From an uncultured Muribaculum sp. (GTDB lineage Bacteria; Bacteroidota; Bacteroidia; Bacteroidales; Muribaculaceae), in the NCBI GenBank assembly GCA_910589555.1, contig CAJUTE010000001.1, positions 113,438-177,437 of the forward strand: DNA of 64,000 nucleotides, in the 5' to 3' direction. Below the pieces are notes generated by a model. The model searched no databases. It was given only the letters and a program-made list of their open reading frames with translations, and was not told the DNA's origin. Each line of letters starts with the position of its first letter. Position 1 is the stretch's first letter. The position numbers and the translations under genes were made by a program. Positions 8,245 through 17,662 of the stretch are shown one piece after another.

Positions 8245-9510
8245 ATGATAAGACTTGACAGATTATGTTGTTGGATATTTATAATAAGTTTCATATTGCT
8301 TATCCCAAGCAATCAACTTCTTAAATATGCCGATGAACTTATGTCAGTGTTATTTTTGGGAATAGCACTGATTGATTGTGTCTTAAATCGAAATTGGAGA
8401 AGATACAATCTTTTATGGTTATTAATTGCTGTTTTTTCAATATATGCCATCTATTCCATAATCTGTTTTAACTTCAATACTCCTAAATACATATTAAAGG
8501 ATCTTATAATAGAAATAAAGCCATTTCTTCCGTTTATTGTAATATTTGCAATTACACCATCATTTACTGAAAAAGATAAACACATTCTGAAGATAATAGC
8601 TGTGTTTAATGTAGTTATAGCTGCACTTATCCTATTATCGATGTATTTTATTGGCGATGTGATTTTATCGCCGGTTCTACATCATGTAATGAATGCCGGT
8701 ACTACAATTTTTGTGTCTATAATGGTATATTTGTATTGTTCAATAGACAACTTCGGATACGTCAATAAAAAAAATATTGGGGCTATAGTATTGTTCTTGA
8801 TATCCGGGCTTATGTGTACGAGATCTAAGTATTATGGAGAGTTTGTTTTAGCTATATTCTTTATATTCATTTATCGTCCGGGCATATTAAAAAATTTCAA
8901 TATTAAGCATGCGGCTTTGATTATATCCGTGATTGCTATATTTATCGGAGTGGGCTGGAGTAAATTTGAATTTTATTTTATAAAAGGATCTTCTGATATA
9001 TTTGATCCTAATATGGTAGCATCATTTGCTCGTCCGGTATTATATGTTACGTCAGGGATTATTTTATATGATTATTTCCCGTTAGGCACCGGACTTGCTT
9101 CTTTTGCCTCATTTCCATCTGCTGAAAATTATTCAAAATTGTATTATGAATATGGCTTGGATAAAATATGGGGCTTGTCTCCGACAATGCCTGATTTTAT
9201 TTGTGATGCTTACTATCCATTGCTCGCTCAATTTGGAATAGTAGGTGTTATATTATTCATATATTTTTGGATTTATGTTTATGGATATATTAAAATTCTA
9301 CTGCGTTCTGACTCTGTATTATATAAATATACATTCTGTACGGGAGTATTGTTAATTTGTTTTCTGCTTATTGAAAGCATAGCATCAACCGTGATTACAC
9401 AGAATTGCGGCATGATGGCAATGATGCTCTTAGGAGTGATTTGTGCAAAGGGAAAAGAGATAAAGGAACAACTTGAAGAAGAAAATATAACTGACAATGG
9501 AAAAATATAA
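8245..9510 (+). CDS. Wzy-like O-antigen/capsule polymerase
   Basis: A 421-residue protein that is almost entirely hydrophobic, with about eleven predicted membrane helices and a larger loop between residues ~250 and ~320 (SSDIFDPNMVASFARPVLYVTS through LSPTMPDFICDAYYPLLAQFG). That is the layout of O-antigen ligases and Wzy polymerases. In this context, between Wza and Wzz, polymerase is the better reading. Its end overlaps the next gene by 14 bases, suggesting translational coupling. Sequence identity in this class is low, so the family call rests on topology and position. Confidence 0.75.
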   Translation: MIRLDRLCCWIFIISFILLIPSNQLLKYADELMSVLFLGIALIDCVLNRNWRRYNLLWLLIAVFSIYAIYSIICFNFNTPKYILKDLIIEIKPFLPFIVIFAITPSFTEKDKHILKIIAVFNVVIAALILLSMYFIGDVILSPVLHHVMNAGTTIFVSIMVYLYCSIDNFGYVNKKNIGAIVLFLISGLMCTRSKYYGEFVLAIFFIFIYRPGILKNFNIKHAALIISVIAIFIGVGWSKFEFYFIKGSSDIFDPNMVASFARPVLYVTSGIILYDYFPLGTGLASFASFPSAENYSKLYYEYGLDKIWGLSPTMPDFICDAYYPLLAQFGIVGVILFIYFWIYVYGYIKILLRSDSVLYKYTFCTGVLLICFLLIESIASTVITQNCGMMAMMLLGVICAKGKEIKEQLEEENITDNGKI

Positions 9511-11518
9511 TAACGAGCTTGATTTCAGACGTCTTATACGTGAAATCAAAAGATTGAAGTGGGTATATGTAGCGGCATTCGTTTTACTCATGAGTGCCGG
9601 TATCGTATATTATCAGAGATGTATGCCGGAATATACGGTGATGGGAAAAGTGCTTATTGAAGATTCATCGGAAAATACTCCCTCTGCCGGAGCCGGTGGA
9701 GTATCGGCTATCATGCGTTCTTTTTCCATTGGCGGATTTGGATCATCTTCTGCCGACAATGAAATTGAGATTATGCAATCCAATAAGCTACGTATGCGTG
9801 TGATAAAACTGCTTAAATTGAATCGCATGTATGTGGAAAGAGATGGCTTGAAAAAGAAGATGCTTTACTTCTCCACTCCTGTTTTGGTAGAACCTACTCC
9901 CGGAATGCTTGATACACTGACATCGCCACTGACTATCAGATTAAAAATCGAAAATAATAAAGTATCGGCTAAGGCTATTCAAGGACGCATATTCAAGAAA
10001 AATCTCGGTGAAATTAAGAATATGCCCATCCCATGTATTTTGTCGACCACCTACGGCAATTTTGAAATTCTTAAAGCCACTGACTATGTTGATGACATGA
10101 AGGCTGAGATAGATGTGGTAATGCTGGGTGATGAGGTTGCGTCAAAGCTGCTGTCCGAACAGCTTTATATGGAGATCAGCGATGCTAAAACTGATGTGAT
10201 TTCATTGTCATACAGTTGCCCTGACCGTGATAAGGGTATGATGGTTGTCAATACGGTGATGAATGAATATAATAAAACTCGTGTTGAACGCCGTCATTTT
10301 AATGCCCGACAGGAAATAGAATATTTTAAAAACCGGTTGATAGTTGTGGGGAAAAACCTCAAGGAATCTGAAACTAACCTGGAAAATTTTGTAAAGGAAA
10401 AAGATTTTGTAGGTGGTGAGCAGATAGCCGGAATGCTTATAGGAGGAACTGTAGGCAAAAAAGAGGAATTGGTAAAATTGCAGGCTCAGATTGACTATTA
10501 TAAAGATGTGTTGAAAACTCTGAAAAGTGGCAACATGGGTGATTTATTGCCTGTGATGGAAACATCTAAAAATTCAGCTGTCGAGGCTTATAACGAGGCA
10601 ATCATGAAGCGCAAGACTCTTGAGCTTTCGGCTACTCCTGAGAATAAAACATTGCAGTTGCTTAACAGCCAGATTGATTATCTTCGTGACTTTGTGAAAG
10701 GCAATATGGAGCTCATGCTCAATCAGGCTGAAATGAACATGGGTACCTTGAATCAGCTTACAACTGCCGCAACTGATAAAATAAATAATTTGCCCGAACT
10801 TGAACGTGAGTATGCCACTTTGCTGCGTGATCAAAAATTCAATCAGGAACTTTATATGTTCCTGCTACAGCGCAAAGAGAGTGCAGAATTGAAATTCTAT
10901 TCCAATTCAACTCTTGGATTCGTGATTGAAGAGGCATACAGCGACTTGGCGCCCACTAATAGTAAAGGCACGATGATGCTTATTGTTGCATTGGCCCTAT
11001 CAGTGATATTGCCTACTTTATTGGCTATATTCTTACTCTTGCTAAAGAATAAGATATACCAGCCGATGGATCTCAAAAATCTCGGAATTGAAAGTAATTC
11101 AAAAATGTATAATGGAGAGAATAAGGAACTCTCTTTATTCCGTCAACTGATAGTTAATAGCGGATATAAAATATTCTGCGTGTTAAACTATAGCGAAAAT
11201 AGTGATATAAAGGAAAAAATATCACAGAGTTTTGGAAATATAGAGAAGAAGGTTTTGTGGGATGATCATTTGAAAGATAATGACAATATTATGACGCAGG
11301 CATTTAAATCTCATTTGAATGTGATGTCTGATAAATATGACTTTATATTTGTAAATATTCCTGATAAGAATTCATTTTGTGCCATATCTTCCGTTGTGGA
11401 CGAGAACGAAAATGGAGTGCTCGTGATCATTGATTCAGGGAAGACGAATGTTTCTACACTGAAATCAGACTTGGATAATGTAGAGCATGAAAAGATATAT
11501 ACACTTATAGTTAAATAA
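9497..11518 (+). CDS. Wzz/Wzc-like polysaccharide co-polymerase with degenerate kinase tail
   Basis: A 673-residue inner-membrane protein. Membrane helix 1 is at residues ~19-38, followed by a Wzz domain (VMGKVLIEDSSENTPSAG, DNEIEIMQSNKLRMRVIKLL), a long coiled-coil periplasmic region, a GNVR-like stretch and membrane helix 2 near residues 490-515. The last ~150 residues look like a remnant of a bacterial tyrosine kinase: beta-strand KIFCVLNYSENSD where Walker A (GEGKT) should be, a Walker-B-like YDFIFVNIP, then VLVIIDSGKTNVSTLKSDL. Walker A, the second acidic motif and the C-terminal tyrosine cluster are absent. It should control chain length and link the polymerase to the Wza-like pore without ATP-driven autophosphorylation; that last point is inference. 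Confidence 0.88.
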   Translation: MEKYNNELDFRRLIREIKRLKWVYVAAFVLLMSAGIVYYQRCMPEYTVMGKVLIEDSSENTPSAGAGGVSAIMRSFSIGGFGSSSADNEIEIMQSNKLRMRVIKLLKLNRMYVERDGLKKKMLYFSTPVLVEPTPGMLDTLTSPLTIRLKIENNKVSAKAIQGRIFKKNLGEIKNMPIPCILSTTYGNFEILKATDYVDDMKAEIDVVMLGDEVASKLLSEQLYMEISDAKTDVISLSYSCPDRDKGMMVVNTVMNEYNKTRVERRHFNARQEIEYFKNRLIVVGKNLKESETNLENFVKEKDFVGGEQIAGMLIGGTVGKKEELVKLQAQIDYYKDVLKTLKSGNMGDLLPVMETSKNSAVEAYNEAIMKRKTLELSATPENKTLQLLNSQIDYLRDFVKGNMELMLNQAEMNMGTLNQLTTAATDKINNLPELEREYATLLRDQKFNQELYMFLLQRKESAELKFYSNSTLGFVIEEAYSDLAPTNSKGTMMLIVALALSVILPTLLAIFLLLLKNKIYQPMDLKNLGIESNSKMYNGENKELSLFRQLIVNSGYKIFCVLNYSENSDIKEKISQSFGNIEKKVLWDDHLKDNDNIMTQAFKSHLNVMSDKYDFIFVNIPDKNSFCAISSVVDENENGVLVIIDSGKTNVSTLKSDLDNVEHEKIYTLIVK

Positions 11519-11526
11519 AAATTACG

Positions 11527-12630
11527 ATGAATATATTGGTTGTCAATTTAATTTTATTTACTCCTGAAAAAGGTGTGATTCCTCGCATGGGCTCTATTAA
11601 GGATACCATGATTCACAGTCTTTGTTCCGGATTAGTAAAAATAGGAAATAAAGTTACTTTGGCAGCTTCTGAAGAATATAGACCGTCATCTAATGAAGAT
11701 TATGACTTTGATTTAAAATTTTTTAAGTCAAAATATCCGTCTTTATTTAAGCCATCTTTGATTCCATATCCTGCAGGATTAAGAGAATTTTTATTGAAGC
11801 ATGGAAAAAATTATGACTTGATCATTTCAAGCGAAGTGTTTTCAATGGCGACTCTTATAGTTTCAAGAGTCTGTCCTGAAAAGCTCATTGTATGGCAGGA
11901 AATGTCAATGCATCAACGGAAATTCTTTAAGCTTCCATCTAAATTTTGGCATAATTTTATTCTTAAAAGTTTTATGAATAAAATTAAATTGATTGTGCCA
12001 CGATCAGATTATGCTAAAGAGTTTATAAAAAAATATTCTGTCGCAGTTTCAGAAGATATAGTGGAACATGGCATTGACATCGATAAATTCCGGTTGTCTG
12101 ATGGAAAGAAACGGCAATTTATTTCATCGTCACAGCTCATATATAGAAAGAATATTGAGGGTATAATTTTGAAATTCAAGCAGTTCCATGATATATCCAA
12201 ATATGCTGATGTGAAGCTTTTGATTGCCGGAAGAGGGGAGATGGAGAGTAAACTTAAATCTATGGTGGGGGATATGAATTTGTCGGAATATGTTGATTTT
12301 CTTGGATTTATTCCTCAGAAAGATCTTAATGTATATATAAGAGAGTCCATGGGATTCCTGGTAAATACGAGGCAGGATCTGAATATTGTCTCAATACCTG
12401 AATCCATTGTTTCAGGTACTCCCGTTGTTACAAATTCTGTTCCTTCATCTATAAACTATATCAGAGATAATAAATTGGGTATAGTCAAGGATGATTGGGG
12501 TGCTGATGAACTGGTTGCTATAGTTGATAATAATGAGGTCTATGTGCAAGCTTGTAAAAAATATAGAAATGAACTGACAAATATAGGCGTTGCACAAAAA
12601 TTCATGCATATCTGGAGTAAAATTAATTGA
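11527..12630 (+). CDS. Glycosyltransferase family 4
   Basis: A 367-residue GT-B enzyme. The N-terminal acceptor half contains MGSIKDTMIHSLCSGLVKIGNKVTL. The donor half has EHGIDIDKFRLSD, LLIAGRGEMESKLKSM, YVDFLGFIPQKDLNVYIRESMGFLV and the PESIVSGTPVVT region with the conserved acidic residue. It uses an activated nucleotide sugar of unknown identity in repeat-unit assembly on the cytoplasmic membrane. It is AT-rich like most of the locus. licD starts four bases after its stop. Confidence 0.87.
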   Translation: MNILVVNLILFTPEKGVIPRMGSIKDTMIHSLCSGLVKIGNKVTLAASEEYRPSSNEDYDFDLKFFKSKYPSLFKPSLIPYPAGLREFLLKHGKNYDLIISSEVFSMATLIVSRVCPEKLIVWQEMSMHQRKFFKLPSKFWHNFILKSFMNKIKLIVPRSDYAKEFIKKYSVAVSEDIVEHGIDIDKFRLSDGKKRQFISSSQLIYRKNIEGIILKFKQFHDISKYADVKLLIAGRGEMESKLKSMVGDMNLSEYVDFLGFIPQKDLNVYIRESMGFLVNTRQDLNIVSIPESIVSGTPVVTNSVPSSINYIRDNKLGIVKDDWGADELVAIVDNNEVYVQACKKYRNELTNIGVAQKFMHIWSKIN

Positions 12631-12634
12631 TTTT

Positions 12635-13453
12635 ATGGTGTCGCAGAGGGTACAGGATGAATTGAGGATGCGGTTTAATCCTGACGGATCGGATCTTCGC
12701 AAGGTGCAGTTGCGGTTGCTTGACATGCTTCTGTACATTGACCGCATCTGCAAGGAAAACTGTATAGATTATTGGTTGAGTTCCGGCACCCTCATCGGTG
12801 CTGTGCGTCATGGCGGATTCATTCCATGGGATGATGACGTGGACGTGGAAATGATGCCCGATGGATTGAGACGGTTCATAAAAGCTGTGGAACTTGACAA
12901 GACAGGGCAGTATGCCGTCCATAATCATTCAAATGACCCCAACTATCTATTCGCATTCACAAAACTCCGTGATCTCCACACTCGCATCGAGGAGGAAAAG
13001 GTAGTGCCGCAGAAATTGCGGTATGAAGGCTGTTCGATTGACATCTTTACTATGGTGCCGAGCAATTCACGCAAGCTTCATGTATTTGCCCGTAAATGTA
13101 TAGGCAAAGAGATGACTCTGTGGCGTGCCATTGCCGGAAAAACAGAAAGGCAGCAATCCTTGCTGAAAGGCATAATTGACTTTCCTATAAGACGGATTGC
13201 TTTGCCTCTTCTCACCATGCTTTCACGCATAAACGCCGGTAGTCGGTTGCGTCACACTCTTTCCGCGCCTTTCCACGCTCCGCGACGCAGAGAAGATATA
13301 TTTCCGTTAGGCAAAGTGATGTTTGAGGGGCATGAATTTCCGGCTCCCGGCAATACCGATGCTTATCTGAGGCTCATATATGGCGATTACACCAAGATTC
13401 CTCCCGTAGATAAGATTCATGTCCATGCAAAAAAAATAGAGATCTATGGCTAA
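12635..13453 (+). CDS. LicD family phosphotransferase
   Basis: A 272-residue LicD protein with the nucleotidyltransferase-fold signature YWLSSGTLIGAVRHGGFIPW followed directly by DDDVDVEMM, and the C-terminal LIYGDYTKIPP. Family members transfer phosphocholine or another phospho-substituent to surface glycans, so this gene may decorate the polymer made by its neighbours. The start is the ATG at 12635, just after the preceding stop; an upstream ATG at 12590 lies inside the GT4 gene. Base composition is visibly more GC-rich than both neighbours, suggesting a separate origin. The end overlaps wzx by eight bases. Confidence 0.87.
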   Translation: MVSQRVQDELRMRFNPDGSDLRKVQLRLLDMLLYIDRICKENCIDYWLSSGTLIGAVRHGGFIPWDDDVDVEMMPDGLRRFIKAVELDKTGQYAVHNHSNDPNYLFAFTKLRDLHTRIEEEKVVPQKLRYEGCSIDIFTMVPSNSRKLHVFARKCIGKEMTLWRAIAGKTERQQSLLKGIIDFPIRRIALPLLTMLSRINAGSRLRHTLSAPFHAPRRREDIFPLGKVMFEGHEFPAPGNTDAYLRLIYGDYTKIPPVDKIHVHAKKIEIYG

Positions 13454-14888
13454 TATAAAAAAGAATTTTTTATATAGCTGTTTTCTTACTACGGCTAATT
13501 ACATATTTCCATTGTTGACTTTTCCGTATGTTTCACGCATACTTGGAGCGACAAATTTTGGATTATGTAATTTTATAGATGGAATAATCGATTATTTTGT
13601 CCTGTTTTCTATGATGGGTATAGGACTTTTGGGTATTCGAGAGATTGCATTCAATAAAGATAATGGCAAATTAAGTAATACATTTTTTAATTTGCTTATA
13701 TTAACCGGCATAACAACGATTGTGGCATTGATAGCATTGGTATTGGCTGCATTATTTGTACCAAGATTGAATGAGCACATAGATTTAATGTCGATAGGAG
13801 GATGTAAGTTATTATTCAATTTTTTATTGATAGAATGGTTTTACAAAGGAATAGAAGATTTTAAATACATTACAATCCGATCAATAATAGTTAGAAGTTT
13901 GTATGTGGCATGTGTTTTTATTTTTGTCAAGGAATCAACTGATTATGCTATTTACTATTTATTGACAGTGTCTATGATTGTATTGAATGCTTGTGTTAAC
14001 ATTATCCATGTGAAAAAATATGTGAAATGGAATGATTTCAAATTCAATGTTAGCATTTTTATAAAGCCTTTTTTTACATTAGGGATATATTTGTTGCTTA
14101 CTTCAATGTACACTACATTCAATGTCGCTTTTCTTGGTTTTGTCGGAAATGATACTCAAGTAGGATATTATACTACTGCAACTAAATTGTATAACATACT
14201 ATTGGCTATATATGCGGCATTTACCGGTGTAATGATGCCGCGGATGAGTGCTTTGGTTTCTGAAGGAAAAATTCAGGAATTTAAGGGACACATAGGGAAA
14301 AGTATGGAATTTTTGTTTTCAGTGTCAATCCCGTTGATTATATATGTGATTATTTTGGCTCCGCAAATAATTAGGCTTATAGCAGGCGATGGATATATAG
14401 GCGCTGTGATGCCAATGCAGATTGTGATGCCGTTAATCCTGATTATAGGATACGAACAGATTCTTGTAGTTCAGACATTGATGCCGTTACGTGCTGACAA
14501 GATAGTTCTTGTCAATTCTGCTATAGGTGCGGTTTTTGGGTTGGTGTTGAACTTGCTTATTGTACCGGTTCTATTTAGTGTAGGATCGGCGATGGTGTGG
14601 GTAATGTGCGAGGTTCTTATCCTTTTCTTATCTCAGATTGCTGTAACAAAAAATTCAGGGATAAAATTTCCTGTTAATTTATTTTTTAAAAACATTATTT
14701 GTTTTGTACCTTTGAGCTTATTGTTCTTAGGAGTGAATCACGTGGTATCTAATTTTGTGCTACAGATAGTCATTAATGGATGCTTGATGGTTATATACGC
14801 GGCGGTGATTCACATATTATTTTTTAAGGATGGTATATGTTATGAATTTGTTAGTAATACATTACGAAAAATATGGATACAAAAATAA
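13446..14888 (+). CDS. Wzx-type polysaccharide flippase
   Basis: A 480-residue MATE/MOP-superfamily protein with about 12-14 membrane helices. Its N terminus is typical of Wzx (FLYSCFLTTANYIFPLLTFP, then YVSRILGATNFGLCNFIDGI), with FTLGIYLLLTSMYTTFNVAFLG at the start of the second half. It flips lipid-linked repeat units across the inner membrane before the Wzy-like enzyme polymerises them. It starts inside the end of licD (ATGGCTAA overlap) and its end overlaps the next gene by 16 bases. Very AT-rich. Confidence 0.9.
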   Translation: MANIKKNFLYSCFLTTANYIFPLLTFPYVSRILGATNFGLCNFIDGIIDYFVLFSMMGIGLLGIREIAFNKDNGKLSNTFFNLLILTGITTIVALIALVLAALFVPRLNEHIDLMSIGGCKLLFNFLLIEWFYKGIEDFKYITIRSIIVRSLYVACVFIFVKESTDYAIYYLLTVSMIVLNACVNIIHVKKYVKWNDFKFNVSIFIKPFFTLGIYLLLTSMYTTFNVAFLGFVGNDTQVGYYTTATKLYNILLAIYAAFTGVMMPRMSALVSEGKIQEFKGHIGKSMEFLFSVSIPLIIYVIILAPQIIRLIAGDGYIGAVMPMQIVMPLILIIGYEQILVVQTLMPLRADKIVLVNSAIGAVFGLVLNLLIVPVLFSVGSAMVWVMCEVLILFLSQIAVTKNSGIKFPVNLFFKNIICFVPLSLLFLGVNHVVSNFVLQIVINGCLMVIYAAVIHILFFKDGICYEFVSNTLRKIWIQK

Positions 14889-15973
14889 TAGCGCTATATT
14901 TGCCTCAATTCCATCCAACTGAAGATAATGATAAATGGTGGGGTGTCGGATTTACAGAATGGACTAACGTAGGAAAAGCGAAGCCATTGTTTAAAGGGCA
15001 TCAACAACCTCGCGTGCCTGCTGATTTAGGATACTATGATTTACGGTTGCCACAGGTAAGAGAACAACAAGCCCAACTTGCTCGTAGGGCTGGAATATAT
15101 GGCTTTTGTTACTATCATTATTGGTTTGGAAATGGTAAACGTGAACTTGAACTCCCGTTTAACGAAGTATTACGTTCTGGAAACCCCGATTTCCCATTTT
15201 GTTTATGTTGGGCTAATGAATCGTGGCATTCTAAATTCTGGAATAAAGATGGTGCGATAGATAAAAAGATTCTCGTGGAACAACAATATCCTGGGGATGA
15301 AGATATCGTAATGCATTTTAACACCCTCCTTCCTGCTTTCAAAGATAATCGTTACATTCGTATTGATGACAAGCCGGTATTTATGATTTATCGGGCTTTT
15401 GATTATAAGGATATGCCTCATTTTATTGAAATATGGCAAAAATTGGCTAAAGATAAAGGGTTGAATGGTATATATTTTATAGCTCATTTAGCTGAGGATG
15501 TTACAGAAGAACGACGAGATAAACTGATTGAAATGGGTTTTGATGCAGTAAATACAAATGGTTTATGGGAAGCGAAAAAAGCCTGTCCTTCAATTTTATA
15601 TAAGATTAAACAGAAGCTTAAACGTCGATTGTTAGGTATGCCTAATATATATGATTATAAAAGTATATATCCATATTTTGAACGACCGTTTGATTCTGAT
15701 GAAAATGTATTTCCAACAATATTTCCTAACTGGGATCATACGCCGAGAAGTGGATCTGCAGGTTACGTACTCACTGGATCATCTCCTGAACTATTTGGGA
15801 AACACGTAAAATCTGTTTTGAATAGAATTAAGCATAAAAAAATTGAAAACAGAGTAGTGTTTCTTAAATCATGGAATGAATGGGGTGAAGGAAATTATAT
15901 GGAACCTGATTTGACATTTGGATGTGGATACATTGATGAACTAAAAAAAGTTCTTTTAGAATTTAAAAAATAA
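14873..15973 (+). CDS. WbsX-like glycoside hydrolase family 99-like protein
   Basis: A 366-residue protein with the WbsX signature: IIALYLPQFHPTEDNDKWWG, GFTEWTNVGKAKPLFKGHQQ, YYDLRLPQVREQQAQLARRAGI, YGFCYYHYWF, CLCWANESW and the C-terminal FLKSWNEWGEGNYMEPD. Proteins of this type occur in O-antigen and capsule clusters and adopt a GH99-like fold; whether they act as transferases or trimming enzymes is not settled. It is the last gene of the locus. The family is confident, the reaction unknown. Confidence 0.87.
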   Translation: MDTKIIALYLPQFHPTEDNDKWWGVGFTEWTNVGKAKPLFKGHQQPRVPADLGYYDLRLPQVREQQAQLARRAGIYGFCYYHYWFGNGKRELELPFNEVLRSGNPDFPFCLCWANESWHSKFWNKDGAIDKKILVEQQYPGDEDIVMHFNTLLPAFKDNRYIRIDDKPVFMIYRAFDYKDMPHFIEIWQKLAKDKGLNGIYFIAHLAEDVTEERRDKLIEMGFDAVNTNGLWEAKKACPSILYKIKQKLKRRLLGMPNIYDYKSIYPYFERPFDSDENVFPTIFPNWDHTPRSGSAGYVLTGSSPELFGKHVKSVLNRIKHKKIENRVVFLKSWNEWGEGNYMEPDLTFGCGYIDELKKVLLEFKK

Positions 15974-15980
15974 CTTGATT

Positions 15981-16757
15981 ATGGTCACGATTTTATTTCA
16001 TTCTACTATATTTGGTCCCATACATAGTCGCCGTCTCGGCACATCGCTCGGTATCAATCTCATGCCCGACGATGGTAAAGTGTGTTCATTTGACTGTCTT
16101 TACTGCGAGGCGGGATACAATTCCCAAGGTCCCGGCACTTCTGGGCTGCCATCGCGTGAAAAAGTGAGAAGGCTGCTGGAGGAAAAACTGAAGTCCATGG
16201 CGGATGCCGGTGACGGTCTGGATGTTATCACATTTTCCGGCAACGGCGAACCCACGCTACATCCCGACTTTGAAGGCATAGTGGATGACACTATTGAGCT
16301 TCGCGACAAGTATTATCCGGCGGCAAAGGTATCGGTTCTCTGCAATTCCACGCGTCTTGACCGCGAGGATGTGTGCCGAGGGCTCACACGGGTTGACAAC
16401 TGCATCCTTAAGCTCGATTCGGCGATCACGCCCACCATGAGGCTCATTGACCGCCCTGCCAGCAAAGATTTCTCCTGTGAGAAGCTTATCCCTCAGTTGG
16501 CTGAGTTCGGTGATAAGTGCATAGTGCAGACCATGATGCTGCGTGGCTCTCACAATGGGCAGCCGGTCGACAATACCGGCGATGAAGAGATTGCCGCGCT
16601 TATTGAGGCATATAAGAAAATCAATCCGAAAGAAGTGATGCTATATTCTATCGACCGCCCCACCCCCGAGAGCAATCTGCGGAAAGTTGAGAAAGATGAG
16701 CTTGAACGTATCGCCGACCGCATCCGCGAGGCTGGCATAAAAGTGCAGGTCAACTAA
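15981..16757 (+). CDS. Radical SAM protein, COG0731-like
   Basis: A 258-residue radical SAM enzyme with a CX3CX2C cluster (VCSFDCLYCEAGYN) near residue 35, preceded by FGPIHSRRLGTSLGINLMP, and a GNGEPTLHP substrate/SAM-binding motif. The N terminus matches COG0731-type Fe-S oxidoreductases, related to wyosine-base enzymes; the substrate here is not known. Start chosen at ATG 15981 rather than TTG 15975. It is GC-richer than the preceding polysaccharide genes and probably marks the return to core genome. The stop overlaps the start of the next gene (TAATG). Confidence 0.85.
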   Translation: MVTILFHSTIFGPIHSRRLGTSLGINLMPDDGKVCSFDCLYCEAGYNSQGPGTSGLPSREKVRRLLEEKLKSMADAGDGLDVITFSGNGEPTLHPDFEGIVDDTIELRDKYYPAAKVSVLCNSTRLDREDVCRGLTRVDNCILKLDSAITPTMRLIDRPASKDFSCEKLIPQLAEFGDKCIVQTMMLRGSHNGQPVDNTGDEEIAALIEAYKKINPKEVMLYSIDRPTPESNLRKVEKDELERIADRIREAGIKVQVN

Positions 16758-17662
16758 TGGAGCAGGTCATATTCCCACGTCCGCTCGTTAATGGCGACAA
16801 GATAGCTATCGTTTCCCCTGCGTCGATAATTAATCCTGAGTATGTGTCGGGAGCTGTCGACGTGCTCAGTCGTCTCGGATGGAATCCTTACGTGGCGCCC
16901 CATGCTTTAGGCGCTTCCGGATCGTTCAGCGGCACTGTCAGCGAGCGTCTCGCCGACATAAACCAAGCCCTCAATGATCCCGAGGTGAGAGCCATACTTT
17001 GCAGCCGTGGAGGTTATGGAGCAGTGCATCTCCTCGACAAGCTGGATAGTAATGCATTTGAGAAGGATCCTAAGTGGATAATCGGGTTCAGTGACATATC
17101 GGCTCTTCATGCCTATGCCTCACATCACAATGTGGCGAGCATCCACAGCTCCATGTGCAAGCATCTTGCACTGTTTGGCGAGCATGATGAGTGTTCCCGG
17201 GCATTGATTGGGATATTGCAGGGAAAAATGCCCGAATATAATGTTGAGCCTCATTGCTACAACAGGCATGGCGTTGCCTCCGGAAAAGTGGTAGGGGGCA
17301 ATCTTGCTGTAATCTCAGCCTTGCTGGCTACTCCTTATTCCCCGTTTGAAACCCGGGGAAGCATACTGGTAATTGAGGACATAGCCGAGTCCATCTACAA
17401 GGTTGAGCGCATTCTCTATCAATTAAGACTCGCCGGTGTATTTGACCGCATAAGCGCCCTTATAGTAGGGCAGTTCACTGAATATCGACCCGACAGGAAT
17501 TACTCTGTCATGGAGGATATGATACGTGAAGCCATCTCCGGATTCAATTTTCCTGTTGCGTTTAACTTCCCTGTTGGTCATGTCGATCGCAATTTGCCGC
17601 TCCTCATGTCGGCTACCGCTCGACTGGATGTTGCCGAGGATGGGGTCACATTGCGTTATTGA
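16757..17662 (+). CDS. LD-carboxypeptidase, peptidase family S66
   Basis: A 301-residue cytoplasmic enzyme of the LdcA type, which removes the terminal D-Ala from tetrapeptides in murein recycling. Visible motifs: DKIAIVSPAS at the N terminus, ILCSRGGYGAVHLLD, the nucleophile region IIGFSDISALHAY, the acidic residue in LVIEDIAES, and the catalytic His region GHVDRNLPLL. It is translationally coupled to the radical SAM gene. Its last 17 bases overlap the convergent GntR gene. Confidence 0.9.
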   Translation: MEQVIFPRPLVNGDKIAIVSPASIINPEYVSGAVDVLSRLGWNPYVAPHALGASGSFSGTVSERLADINQALNDPEVRAILCSRGGYGAVHLLDKLDSNAFEKDPKWIIGFSDISALHAYASHHNVASIHSSMCKHLALFGEHDECSRALIGILQGKMPEYNVEPHCYNRHGVASGKVVGGNLAVISALLATPYSPFETRGSILVIEDIAESIYKVERILYQLRLAGVFDRISALIVGQFTEYRPDRNYSVMEDMIREAISGFNFPVAFNFPVGHVDRNLPLLMSATARLDVAEDGVTLRY

